Below, piece by piece: positions 18,067 to 26,428 of a stretch of DNA of 44,396 nt. The DNA is from Chthonomonadales bacterium (GTDB lineage Bacteria > Armatimonadota > Chthonomonadetes > Chthonomonadales > CAJBBX01), in assembly GCA_012517255.1 (NCBI GenBank), contig JAAYVH010000291.1:1-44396 (forward strand), given 5' to 3'. How positions within the stretch are numbered: position 1 is the stretch's first letter; each line of letters starts with the position of its first letter. A program made the position numbers and the translations under genes. The notes beneath the pieces are model-generated. The model was given only the letters and a program-made list of their open reading frames with translations. It was not told the origin of the DNA and did not search any database.

Positions 18067-18107
18067 AAGGGGCCAGCCTCCGTATGAGGCGGGCTCCTTT
18101 GTCTTTT
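18067..18107 (+). terminator. Rho-independent terminator-like hairpin
   Basis: Left arm 18067-18080 pairs with right arm 18086-18099 around the loop CGTAT, with one A/G mismatch and one G-U pair, giving a 13-pair GC-rich stem. The tract TTTGTCTTTT follows (18098-18107). It lies 60 bases before the membrane protein start, so it could end parB-like transcription or act as an attenuator for the downstream gene. Confidence 0.55.
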
Positions 18108-18166
18108 GGCCCCTACCAAGCAGGTGCGCCTCCTTCGCCCAGCGAACACTGAGCAGAAGGCCAACC

Positions 18167-19801
18167 ATGTCACACGCCACTGCATCGTCAGCTCAGCCTC
18201 GAACGTCGGGTCAGCCCGTCTGGGCGCTCGTAGTCATTCCGGGGCTGGCGCTGTCCATTGGTTGGGGTATCCGGGGCAACTTCGGTCACGAGCACGGAGC
18301 CATGATCCCCGGCGCGCTCGCAGCCATGGCTGCGGCGCTCGTTACCGACCGATCAGACTGGCACAGGCGCGTTGCGTTCTTTGGTCTTTTTGGCGGCATC
18401 GGATGGGCCTTCGGCGGATCCATGTCCTATGGTCAGGTGCTCGGCTATACGCACTGCGGCGATCCGCCGAACGTGCTGTATGGATTTGCCTCGCTATACC
18501 TGATAGGCTTTCTGTGGGCCGCCATGGGAGGTATCGGGACCGCCCTGCCGGCGTATCTCGACCGCGAACGCCTGACGGCGCTGCTGCCGCCGCTTCTTTG
18601 GTTCTTTGGGGCATTGACCGTTCACGATCTGACCTACGACGGGCTGAACGTCTGGCTTGCGCAGCGCAGCAGCATCCGCCTTACCGGCGGGCCGGAATAC
18701 CGTCACGAAGAACCCCTGTACTGGTTTGACTCGGACTGGACCACGGCTCTGATTGGTGTTGCTGTGCCTCTCGTCTACATGTTGGGCCGACGGCGGCGAG
18801 ACCACGCAAGCGCCTTGATGCTCCACATAGCCGTGGGGTGGTGGATCGGCTTTCTGTTGTTGCCGGTGGCGCTCGGCTGGCGTATGACCCCGCCGCGAGG
18901 CGACAACTGGGCCGGGTGTCTCGGGGCAGTCTGTGGGGCGTTCGTGTTCCTGCAGTGCCACGATCTGGTAGGTGTCACGCGTTCAGGCCTGGTCGCAGGC
19001 TTCGTCGGCGGCGTTGGGTTCCCGTTGGCAACGGCGGTGCAAATCCTCGGAGTGAAGACGGGCTGGGTTACGAACTGGCACAGTGTCATGGAGCAGACCT
19101 ATGGCCTCATCAATGGCGTCGGCATTGGTCTGGCCATGGCGGGAGCGGCACGTGATGCGGCCCCTGTGTCGGACGCGCCGCCTGTTCGACGGTGGTCGGA
19201 TTGGCTCGCACCGGCCGCCGTGCTTGTGGGCATCACGTATCTGAACGCGCGGAAGAATCCCGAGGAGTGGGTCAAGGCAGGGGCCTTCCCGCCAGGCCTG
19301 TACTGGCTCTCCACCATGACGTGGTTCAACATCGGCGCTTTCATCGTAGCGGCTGGGGTTGTCGTACTGCTCATCCGCCACATGAGGAAGCCTCTGTCGC
19401 TCATGCCTTCCACGTGGGAAGGCCGAGGGCTCCTTCTCTTCGTGGCATTCCTGAGCGCCGTTGTCGTGATGAACTTCGAGCGCGCGCTGGTGGGTTTCCG
19501 GGAGCAGCGGCTTATCACAGAGGGCATCATTCTGGTCAACGCGACTGTCACGTCGGTGCTGATCGCGTGCTGGTCCGGCACGGTTCACGCGCTACGGCGA
19601 GGGGGCGCTCCATCCCGAGGGCTGGCGCAGACGGTGGCTATGGGTCTGACCGGGGGTGTCCTGTGCTGCCTTGTCTGTCTGGGCACAGTCATGGCCGCCT
19701 ACGGCACGAAGCCCATCGAGTTCCGGAAGCCGTCCTATCGCTTCGGCGCCAGGGCCCGGATGGTCCGGCCAGCGCCGCTCCCTGGCCAACCGCATCCGTG
19801 A
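18167..19801 (+). CDS. Large polytopic membrane protein of unknown function
   Basis: 544 residues from ATG 18167, which has AGAAGG about seven bases upstream; an in-frame start at 18056 would overlap the hairpin region and is rejected. About 12-14 hydrophobic helices are spread along the whole protein. Conserved-looking loops include 'GIRGNFGHEHGAMIPG' after the first helix, 'FGGSMSYGQVLGYTHCGDP' and 'KNPEEWVKAGAFPPGLYW'. The His/Glu-rich loop and paired glycines could form a site, but no transporter family is recognised. It is preceded by a possible attenuator and followed by a stress-type KGG gene. Confidence 0.75.
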   Translation: MSHATASSAQPRTSGQPVWALVVIPGLALSIGWGIRGNFGHEHGAMIPGALAAMAAALVTDRSDWHRRVAFFGLFGGIGWAFGGSMSYGQVLGYTHCGDPPNVLYGFASLYLIGFLWAAMGGIGTALPAYLDRERLTALLPPLLWFFGALTVHDLTYDGLNVWLAQRSSIRLTGGPEYRHEEPLYWFDSDWTTALIGVAVPLVYMLGRRRRDHASALMLHIAVGWWIGFLLLPVALGWRMTPPRGDNWAGCLGAVCGAFVFLQCHDLVGVTRSGLVAGFVGGVGFPLATAVQILGVKTGWVTNWHSVMEQTYGLINGVGIGLAMAGAARDAAPVSDAPPVRRWSDWLAPAAVLVGITYLNARKNPEEWVKAGAFPPGLYWLSTMTWFNIGAFIVAAGVVVLLIRHMRKPLSLMPSTWEGRGLLLFVAFLSAVVVMNFERALVGFREQRLITEGIILVNATVTSVLIACWSGTVHALRRGGAPSRGLAQTVAMGLTGGVLCCLVCLGTVMAAYGTKPIEFRKPSYRFGARARMVRPAPLPGQPHP

Positions 19802-19958
19802 GCTCGAACACCGGCCAATAGTGCATAGCCTGCTGCGGGTTTCTTAGCTGCACGAAACAAACATGCGACAGAAGCGCGTCATTCCACGTAAGGCAAAGTA
19901 GCGGAAGCGCCAGCCTGGTTGCTTCCCGTTACGGCCATACGACCGGAGGACGCATATC

Positions 19959-20234
19959 ATGGCTGACGAGAACACGGCCAACTCCGACTCCCAAGAGCGC
20001 AAGGGGCGAGGTTGGCATGGGGACTCGGAAGGTCACGCGAAGGCCGGCCGCAAAGGCGGCTCGCGCGTTGCAGAAAACCGAGAGCACATGGCGGAGATTG
20101 GGCGCCGGGGTGGCTCCCGCGTGGCTCAGGACCGAGAGCACATGGCGCGCATCGGGCGTCGTGGGGGACTCAAGGTCTCACGCGACCGTGAACATATGGC
20201 GAAGATCGGGCGGCGTGGCGGCGAGAGCCGCTAG
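19959..20234 (+). CDS. KGG-repeat (stress-induced bacterial acidophilic repeat) protein
   Basis: 91 residues, extremely charged. After a short acidic leader it carries a 'GHAKAGRKGG' unit and three repeats of the type 'REHMAEIGRRGGSRVAQD', each ending in KGG or RGG, which is the PF10685-type motif of YciG and GsiB general stress proteins. These proteins are hydrophilic and unfolded, and are induced by desiccation, starvation or sigma-B-type stress in other bacteria. ATG 19959 has GGAGGA about nine bases upstream. It stands alone, with a strong terminator right after it. Confidence 0.88.
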   Translation: MADENTANSDSQERKGRGWHGDSEGHAKAGRKGGSRVAENREHMAEIGRRGGSRVAQDREHMARIGRRGGLKVSRDREHMAKIGRRGGESR

Positions 20235-20252
20235 AGCTGAACCGTGAAGCTC

Positions 20253-20312
20253 AGCCGGACCGCATTGTCGAGCGGCCAACAGCTCGAGAGCGGTCCGGCT
20301 TTCATTGTTTTC
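20253..20312 (+). terminator. Strong rho-independent terminator after the KGG gene
   Basis: AGCCGGACCGC (20253-20263) pairs perfectly with GCGGTCCGGCT (20290-20300); an inner stem TCGAG/CTCGA (20268-20272 with 20283-20287) continues it. A T-rich tract (TTTCATTGTTTT) follows. It starts 18 bases after the KGG stop. Confidence 0.8.
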
Positions 20313-20336
20313 CGCCTCGGCAAGTTGGTATATACT
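20306..20336 (+). promoter_or_regulatory. clpS: Candidate promoter for clpS
   Basis: TTGTTT (20306-20311) and TATACT (20331-20336) are 19 bases apart, slightly long for a housekeeping promoter. Predicted start of transcription is near 20343, leaving a leader of about 58 bases before the GTG at 20401. The -35 falls in the T tract of the previous terminator. Confidence 0.35.
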
Positions 20337-20400
20337 CTTGCTTAGTGAGCGAGAGGTGCGCCGGCTCGGGCGCCGCGTCGCAACGGCAGGAGCCACTAGC

Positions 20401-20688
20401 GTGAATGCTGCAGTAGTCGAAACCCCAGAGACCGAGGTCCAGGATCCTACAACCGGCACCGGCGAGCACATCGTCATCGTGTTCGACAACGACTACAACA
20501 CGATTGACGAAGTGATCGAGATACTCATGAAGGCCACCGGGTGCGGCGTTCAGGAAGCCGCGATGGAGACCTGGGAGATCCACAACCTCGGGAAGTCCAT
20601 CGTGCACCACGGCTCTGCAACGGAGTGTGAGCGCGCCGCCTCCATCATTCGCACCATCGGCATCAAGGTAGAGGTTCGCCCTATCTGA
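20401..20688 (+). CDS. clpS: ATP-dependent Clp protease adaptor ClpS
   Basis: 95 residues from GTG 20401, with AGGAG (20388-20392) eight bases upstream; a longer in-frame opening at 20305 would include promoter sequence. The disordered N-terminal tail is followed by the ClpS fold: 'VFDNDYNTIDEVIEIL' (the N-D-D-Y type binding segment), 'MKATGCGVQEAAMETWEIHN' and 'GKSIVHHGSATECERAASII'. Family knowledge: ClpS delivers N-degron substrates to ClpA or ClpC. Its 3' end overlaps the convergent TIM-barrel gene by eight bases. A short ClpS-fold paralogue with another role is possible but less likely. Confidence 0.82.
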   Translation: MNAAVVETPETEVQDPTTGTGEHIVIVFDNDYNTIDEVIEILMKATGCGVQEAAMETWEIHNLGKSIVHHGSATECERAASIIRTIGIKVEVRPI

Positions 20689-22909
20689 TCTCGATGTCCC
20701 CAAGAAGCCATCGGCAGTTGAGCACCTTCTCGGCAAGGTCGCAAGGCACGTAATAGTACTGATTGGTGGCTTCGAATCCGATGCGGGAATCCTGTATCTG
20801 CAGGTTGTAGAGCTCCTTGGCGATGGACTTCTCCTCGAGAAGAAGCTCGCGCAACCGCCGATGCACAGACTCAGTGGCATTGGCGCCACTCCGCAACAGG
20901 ATGAACTCGGACTGTGCCGCAACGCTCCTGAAGTGCAGGGCGCTAGCCTCTGCAACACGGGCTTCAGCCTCGACGGCTCCGCGATGGGTCTGGTCGGCCT
21001 CTTGGGCAGCGCCACGCAGTATGCGTGCCCCCTGGGCGAAGCCGTCGGCGACCTTGCGAAGCTGGCGATAGAAGACCTCCGGTGGGTAGACCGCTCGCCA
21101 TGAGTTCAGATCGTCATAGCCGATCCCGACCATCGTCGCTCGATAACCGGTTGGTTTGGCGAAGAGGAGATTCGACGGTCCAGCCTGAAGCGGAGCCGTA
21201 TAGACGACGCCGACATGGTATGGGAACTCCGCAAATCCCTCGCTGATCGCACTCCAGGCCGCAACGACGGGCGCTGCAGCCACGGGGCCGTAGCGTGCGC
21301 GGGCTACGGCTTCGAGCGCTTCGTCAACGCCCTTGCCCGAGGCAACCTCGCGCACCACGTCGAGGTTCGGCGATGGGTAACCGCCCAGGGTCCAGCCCAG
21401 CATGAGGCCCGAAAGGTCGAGGGACCTGAGGTTAGCGGCATGTTGCGCTGTCAGGCGTACCGCAGGCACGTAGGGCATCGCTGACATCTCCCACGTAGCG
21501 GCCGCCTGGATCTTGGCCAGGGTGCGAAGCCCGCGGCGGCGGGCGATCTCCCAGTGTCGCCGCGCGCGGGGCCCAGGGCCTACAGCACTGAGCGAGTATT
21601 CACCGACCGATGTAGCGATGCCGCCGCGGTTGATCGGAAGATCCCACTCGGACACGCTCATGAGGGCGCACTCCTGGGGCAGGCCATGGATGGCATCCTC
21701 GGCCCACTCGTCAGGCCATCCCCAATCCCATGCGATGAGCATCTGCTTGCCGTTGGCGGCTCGGACGCCTTCAGCAAAGGCTCGGTTGACGTCAGTGATC
21801 ACGTCAGCCGCCGGGCGCTGACTGCATCGTGGACAGGCTGCGCCTCCGAAGTGAGACCAGCAGTTGGTGAGGTTCTCGCTGGCGGTGATGGTGAAGAACC
21901 CACCCAGGTCGGGCACGGCGCGGCTGATAGCGGCGACGGCGTTGACGAGATACGACCGGACCTCGGCGACGGAGGTGCAGAGCGTCGTGAAGTCCCCTTC
22001 GGTAACGCCTTTGAGCTCCGGGTGATCGTCGAAGAACCGATTGGGCATCGCTCGAGGCTCGTTGAGGTAGAGGAATACTTTGATGCCGTGACGCTTGGCT
22101 CTGGCAACGAGACGGCGCAGATTGGCGATCCGCTTCTCGTAACCCTCACTTAGCTCAGGCTGCCACGGAAACAGCGTCAGCTTGCTGAGTACGCCCTGAA
22201 GCCAGACCCCATCCACGCCGGCGGCGGCAAGTCGAGCCAGGTATCCCTCAGGATAGGGGTCGCTCTTGGGATCGAGCAACGGATCACCATACAGCCCGAA
22301 GTACGAATAGCAGAAGCGCGGACTCATGTTCGTGGACACGGGAGACGCCGGTGTGGCAGGCTTTGACGAAAGCTGCCTGACGAAACGGAAGAGCGGCTCG
22401 CGCGTGGCTCCAACGCCTGCGGGGAACTCCTCCTTGATGATCGCGGCGATGCGGGCGGCTCGTCGCCGGGCATCCGAGCTCGGTGGAGCATAGACAAGCC
22501 GATCGCATCGCGGCTTCAGGTTGCCGAGCTTCACGTACAGGAAGTCGTCCTCGCGCAGTGCGAATGCGAGCTCCTCTCGCGTCCAACCGAGCAGGTCCAT
22601 CAGTTGCTCGTAGGGCAGCAGATGCCAGTTCCGGCGAATGATGGTCACGTGCGATCGCCGGAACTGATCGGCGCTGATGCGCGGTGGCCCCTGGAGACCC
22701 ATGGAGCGACCGAGCGCCACAATATCAGCCCGACGGGCGCCGACGACCCTGGCCATGCGCTCGGCAGGCACAAGCTGCCAGTTCCGCCAGACGAAAGCAT
22801 GAAGGCGATCGGGAAAATGGGGGATCGGTACAGGGTCAGGCGTGGGGCCCGTAGGAAGATCGAGTGTGGGCATGGCTAGCGCTCCGAGCAGAGAGATGAT
22901 GGCGATCAT
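20681..22909 (-). CDS. Putative exported glycoside hydrolase-like TIM-barrel protein with duplicated N-terminal module
   Basis: 742 residues from ATG 22909, which overlaps the upstream stop as ATGA and has GGAGGG six bases upstream; an earlier start at 22987 would lie inside the upstream gene. A signal-peptide-like start 'MIAIISLLGALAMPTLDLP' is followed by two related modules (about 30-75 and 85-125) sharing 'RNWxLxP' and a helix pair. The rest looks like a (beta/alpha)8 barrel: 'RFCYSYFGLYGDPL', 'GVDGVWLQGVL', 'AKRHGIKVFLYLNEP', 'ITASENLTNCWSHFGG', a CxRC pair, 'MLIAWDWGWPDEW'. No named GH family is recognised with confidence. It is last in a glycosyltransferase operon. Confidence 0.72.
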   Translation of the reverse strand: MIAIISLLGALAMPTLDLPTGPTPDPVPIPHFPDRLHAFVWRNWQLVPAERMARVVGARRADIVALGRSMGLQGPPRISADQFRRSHVTIIRRNWHLLPYEQLMDLLGWTREELAFALREDDFLYVKLGNLKPRCDRLVYAPPSSDARRRAARIAAIIKEEFPAGVGATREPLFRFVRQLSSKPATPASPVSTNMSPRFCYSYFGLYGDPLLDPKSDPYPEGYLARLAAAGVDGVWLQGVLSKLTLFPWQPELSEGYEKRIANLRRLVARAKRHGIKVFLYLNEPRAMPNRFFDDHPELKGVTEGDFTTLCTSVAEVRSYLVNAVAAISRAVPDLGGFFTITASENLTNCWSHFGGAACPRCSQRPAADVITDVNRAFAEGVRAANGKQMLIAWDWGWPDEWAEDAIHGLPQECALMSVSEWDLPINRGGIATSVGEYSLSAVGPGPRARRHWEIARRRGLRTLAKIQAAATWEMSAMPYVPAVRLTAQHAANLRSLDLSGLMLGWTLGGYPSPNLDVVREVASGKGVDEALEAVARARYGPVAAAPVVAAWSAISEGFAEFPYHVGVVYTAPLQAGPSNLLFAKPTGYRATMVGIGYDDLNSWRAVYPPEVFYRQLRKVADGFAQGARILRGAAQEADQTHRGAVEAEARVAEASALHFRSVAAQSEFILLRSGANATESVHRRLRELLLEEKSIAKELYNLQIQDSRIGFEATNQYYYVPCDLAEKVLNCRWLLGDIEIR

Positions 22910-24660
22910 GGTTGCCCTCCATGGGGAGGCGCGAACAGGCTCGTTATGAGATAGGGTCCGGCCTGTGCGATTACAGTAGGCTGGCATTGATCTATATCCG
23001 ATGGGCGGGCCGCGCTTGCCGAGACGATGGCGACGAGCCGGTCCGAGACGACGTGGCGACTTCGCAGCAGGGCCACGGCGGACCCAACGGTGCCGTCTTG
23101 CGCATCAATCTCGACGACGGCCCTGCGGGCCAGCATTGCATCCGGAAGATAATACAGCACACTGGGTCGACGCGGACCGGGCAGAGCGATGATGAGGGCT
23201 CCCCGGTCACCCGCGACAGCGGCCGCCCGCCTTGTCACTGCGTGCAACGATCCTATCATGGCTCTCTGCGCTGTCGGCAGTCCTAGGTGGAGAGCGACAA
23301 GAAAGAAAGCGAGCATGGTGAGGATCAGCGCGTTGGGCACAAGCCGCACACGGCGGGCCATCGCGAGGCCAGCCATAGCGCCGAGCCCTGCCGTGAGCAC
23401 GCCGGCCATGGCTGCGGCCAGGTTCAGCCACTCGGCGTCCACTGAGGATAGCCGAACAGGCCGATCTGCGTAGCGATTGACCACCTCGATCACCGGCGCC
23501 GGGAACAGCAGGCAGGCGAACAGCGAGCCGACGATGGCCGCGCCCGCAATGCCGGTTACGATGAGGGGACGTGCCCGCGATTCTGGCATCGTCGCCCGGG
23601 CAAGCCAGTGGCCGGCCAGCAGCGCTGCCGCAGGGTACAGGGGCAGAATATAGCTGACCAGCTTGCTGCCGCCTGCCGAGAAGATCACAAAGACGACGCC
23701 GAACCACAGCCGCAGAAACGTCAGAACATCCTGATCCGGTGGCGGTTCGGAGATGCTTGGGCCAGCCGCATTCAGGCTAGGGCGCCTGGCAAACAGACCG
23801 GCGAGGGCGACAACGCTCCACGGAAAGAACCCCGCCAGAAACGCTGGTCCGTAGAACCACAACGGAGCGTGATGGGCGGTATCGCCTCCTCTGAACCGGC
23901 CGATATGCTGGCGAACGATGTACTCGTCCACAAAGGGCTGACCGTTCGCGCGCCAGACGGCGACGTGCCAGGGCGCGACTATCACGACGAACAGGCCCAG
24001 GCCCACGAGAGTGCTGATGAGCAAACGGCGCCGCTGCTGTCCTACGGGGCGGGCGCGTCGGACGACGAGATAGTGCAGGCCAAGGATCGCGACAGGGATG
24101 ACGATCGCCGGAGCGCCTTTGGCGAGCGTGCCGAATGCGGCGCAGACCCATGCGGCCAGCGACCAGTATGTGCGGCCAGTCGTATCAGACCTGACCGAGA
24201 GGTATGAGCTGTAAAGACATCCGGACAGAAGCAGACACAGAGCGGCATCGGTAGTGGCCAGGCGGCCTGCTGCCGCGGTCATGGGCGCGAGCGCCAGCGC
24301 CGCCCCGGCGATGAAAGCAGCACGACGGCCAATGTACTTGAGACCGAACAGATAGGTGATAATGACCAACGCTGTGGCCGCTATGCCAGAGGGCAGCCTG
24401 ACGGCCCTTTCGGTGGGGCCCAGAAGCTTGATGGAGGCGGCCGAAAGCCAGTAGAGCAACGGCGGCTTCTCGTAGAACGGCTCCCCATTCACACGGGGCG
24501 TTATCCAATCGCCGGTTCGCGCCATGTCGCGCGCACAGGCAGCGTAGAGGCCCTCATCGAGGTCCGTAATGCCGAGCGTCGAGGGGGCATACCAGAACCC
24601 GACGAAACAGAGGGCGACAAGATAGAGGATGGGGTTCGGGCGCCAAGGGCGGCGTATCAT
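22906..24660 (-). CDS. GT39-like (ArnT/PMT superfamily) membrane glycosyltransferase
   Basis: 584 residues from ATG 24660, which overlaps the stop of the preceding GT39-like gene as ATGA. About 11-12 hydrophobic helices follow the first one ('LYLVALCFVGFWYAP'). The first periplasmic loop has the GT-C motif 'TDLDEGLYAACARDMARTGDW' in short form D-E, then 'NGEPFYEKPPLLYWLSA', the classic ArnT/GT39 pattern. Such enzymes use polyprenyl-phosphate sugars to glycosylate lipids or proteins on the outer face of the cytoplasmic membrane. Acceptor is unknown. C-terminal part is soluble (about 440-584). Confidence 0.88.
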   Translation of the reverse strand: MIRRPWRPNPILYLVALCFVGFWYAPSTLGITDLDEGLYAACARDMARTGDWITPRVNGEPFYEKPPLLYWLSAASIKLLGPTERAVRLPSGIAATALVIITYLFGLKYIGRRAAFIAGAALALAPMTAAAGRLATTDAALCLLLSGCLYSSYLSVRSDTTGRTYWSLAAWVCAAFGTLAKGAPAIVIPVAILGLHYLVVRRARPVGQQRRRLLISTLVGLGLFVVIVAPWHVAVWRANGQPFVDEYIVRQHIGRFRGGDTAHHAPLWFYGPAFLAGFFPWSVVALAGLFARRPSLNAAGPSISEPPPDQDVLTFLRLWFGVVFVIFSAGGSKLVSYILPLYPAAALLAGHWLARATMPESRARPLIVTGIAGAAIVGSLFACLLFPAPVIEVVNRYADRPVRLSSVDAEWLNLAAAMAGVLTAGLGAMAGLAMARRVRLVPNALILTMLAFFLVALHLGLPTAQRAMIGSLHAVTRRAAAVAGDRGALIIALPGPRRPSVLYYLPDAMLARRAVVEIDAQDGTVGSAVALLRSRHVVSDRLVAIVSASAARPSDIDQCQPTVIAQAGPYLITSLFAPPHGGQP

Positions 24661-26357
24661 CGGGACGAGCGGCCGGCGGGCTGATGCGGCGGACGCGCAC
24701 CCGCTGGGGCGAGGACATGGAACAGGGTCCAACGCGCGCTTCGGAGGACTACCCGTGCGGACGGTATGGATGCCAGCGTCTCCATGCCATGGTTGTGGTC
24801 GGCCAGTATGTAGACGGACCTGTGACCCGCGACGAACGCCCTGACAGGTTCGGAATCCCACGTCTCAAGCAGAATAGGATCGCGCCGATTGGGCACAAGG
24901 AGGCGGTGGAACGTGTAGTCGGGGAGGTAGAAGAACACGCTGGGGCGACGTGGCCGGCCAATGTGCACCACCAATGGCGTATCGCGGTCGAAGCGCGCGC
25001 CCGCCTCGGCCGCGATGTGGCGCAGCGGCATGTTGACGGCCCGGTCGTAGGCGGGAACTCCGACCTCCCACGCGATGAACGTGAACGCAGCCATTCCTCC
25101 CACCGCCCACGCCGCGCCGCGCCGAGAGTCACGCCATCCCGCCACGGCGGCAGCCAGCAGAGCTGCGCCAAGTGTAGCGGGAATGAGGTAGGCGACCCGG
25201 GTCATCTCGGGGGTGATCAAGGCCAGAGCCTCGGGGTCCGTTGTCTCGCGTGCCATCGGCAGGAGCCGCCAGTGGACGATCGCCAGGGCTGCAATGAGTG
25301 CGAGGCCGATGAGGCCCCAAACGGCTGCCATCACCCGGGCGCGTCTCGGCGAAGCCTGCCGGGCGACAGCCGAGGCCGCGAGTATGGCGCACGCAGGATA
25401 CATGGGCAGGAGATAGCTGATCAGCTTGGATCGCATGGCGGTGAATGCAAGGAAGGTGACTGCGGCCCAGAGGAGAATGAGCAGGCGGCCTCGGGCTGCA
25501 TCATCTGAAACGCGCAGCGTGGCGCGTGTGACGTCCGAGAACGGCAGCAAGAAGCCCCACGGGAAGAACCCTATCAGCAACATGGGGATGTAGTACCAGA
25601 GCGGCTGGGCGTGATCGAACTCGGTAGCCTTGAGCAGTCCGACATGGTGGTGCGTCCAGTACTCGGCGACGAAGAATGCCCCCGAGCGCTGATATGCGGC
25701 GATGTGCCACGGTGCGACCACGACTGCGAGGATGGCCATGCCGAGGATCGGCCGGAGCGCCCGCGCGTAGCGCGTGAGTTCGGCGAAGCGGAGCCTCGTC
25801 ACGATGGCGACGTAGATGCCGACGATCACCAGGGGCAGGAGCCCGGGGAAGGATTTCGCCATGAAGCCGAGACCGCACGACGCACAGAACGTGAGCGCGA
25901 ACAGGATCTGCTTACGGCCCTGTGAGCGCTCGGCGGCGTAGAATGCCGCCATGGCAGAGGCAACCCAGAAAGACTGATGGATGTCCATGGTCATCTGTCG
26001 GGCCGTGCCGAGCGCCATAGGGTTCAACGCGACGAATGCCGCCGCGAACCGGGCCGCCGAGCGTCCGAAGATCGCGCGACCCAGCGCATAGGTGAGGACG
26101 GTCATGCCGATCCCGGCGAGGGCGACGGGGAACCGCGCGGCGAACTCGGTGAAGCCGAAGAGCATGAACGACAGGACGGCGCACCAGAGCGCAAGGGGAG
26201 GCTTGTCGTAGAAAGGCACTCCGTTGACCGTGCCGGTTATCCAGTCGTGCCGAATGGCCATCTCGCGTGCGGCTTGAACGTAGAGGCCTTCGTTGAAGTC
26301 AAAGAGGCCGGGCGAACCCAGCCTCCAAACGAACGCCAGTATGCTGAGGAGGCCCAA
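24657..26357 (-). CDS. GT39-like membrane glycosyltransferase with Asn at the usual Asp position
   Basis: 566 residues in the form given. Same architecture as the next gene: 'AREMAIRHDWITG', 'NGVPFYDKPPLALW', helices through residue about 430 and a soluble tail. The GT-C loop reads 'FDFNEGLY' instead of 'TDLDEGLY', so Asp of the D-E pair is Asn here (codon AAC at about 26300). The start is uncertain: only a TTG at 26357 fits, it lacks a ribosome binding site, and it leaves a short first helix; coding potential extends upstream to the thiol peroxidase stop. It may act with its neighbour as a heterodimer or on a different acceptor. Confidence 0.85.
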   Translation of the reverse strand: MGLLSILAFVWRLGSPGLFDFNEGLYVQAAREMAIRHDWITGTVNGVPFYDKPPLALWCAVLSFMLFGFTEFAARFPVALAGIGMTVLTYALGRAIFGRSAARFAAAFVALNPMALGTARQMTMDIHQSFWVASAMAAFYAAERSQGRKQILFALTFCASCGLGFMAKSFPGLLPLVIVGIYVAIVTRLRFAELTRYARALRPILGMAILAVVVAPWHIAAYQRSGAFFVAEYWTHHHVGLLKATEFDHAQPLWYYIPMLLIGFFPWGFLLPFSDVTRATLRVSDDAARGRLLILLWAAVTFLAFTAMRSKLISYLLPMYPACAILAASAVARQASPRRARVMAAVWGLIGLALIAALAIVHWRLLPMARETTDPEALALITPEMTRVAYLIPATLGAALLAAAVAGWRDSRRGAAWAVGGMAAFTFIAWEVGVPAYDRAVNMPLRHIAAEAGARFDRDTPLVVHIGRPRRPSVFFYLPDYTFHRLLVPNRRDPILLETWDSEPVRAFVAGHRSVYILADHNHGMETLASIPSARVVLRSARWTLFHVLAPAGARPPHQPAGRSSR

Positions 26358-26428
26358 CGCCGCGGCGTCAGGAACGGCGCCGGCGAATCGGCGCCACAGG
26401 ACGCTCGGTTGTCGAACCTCCGGTTTGC

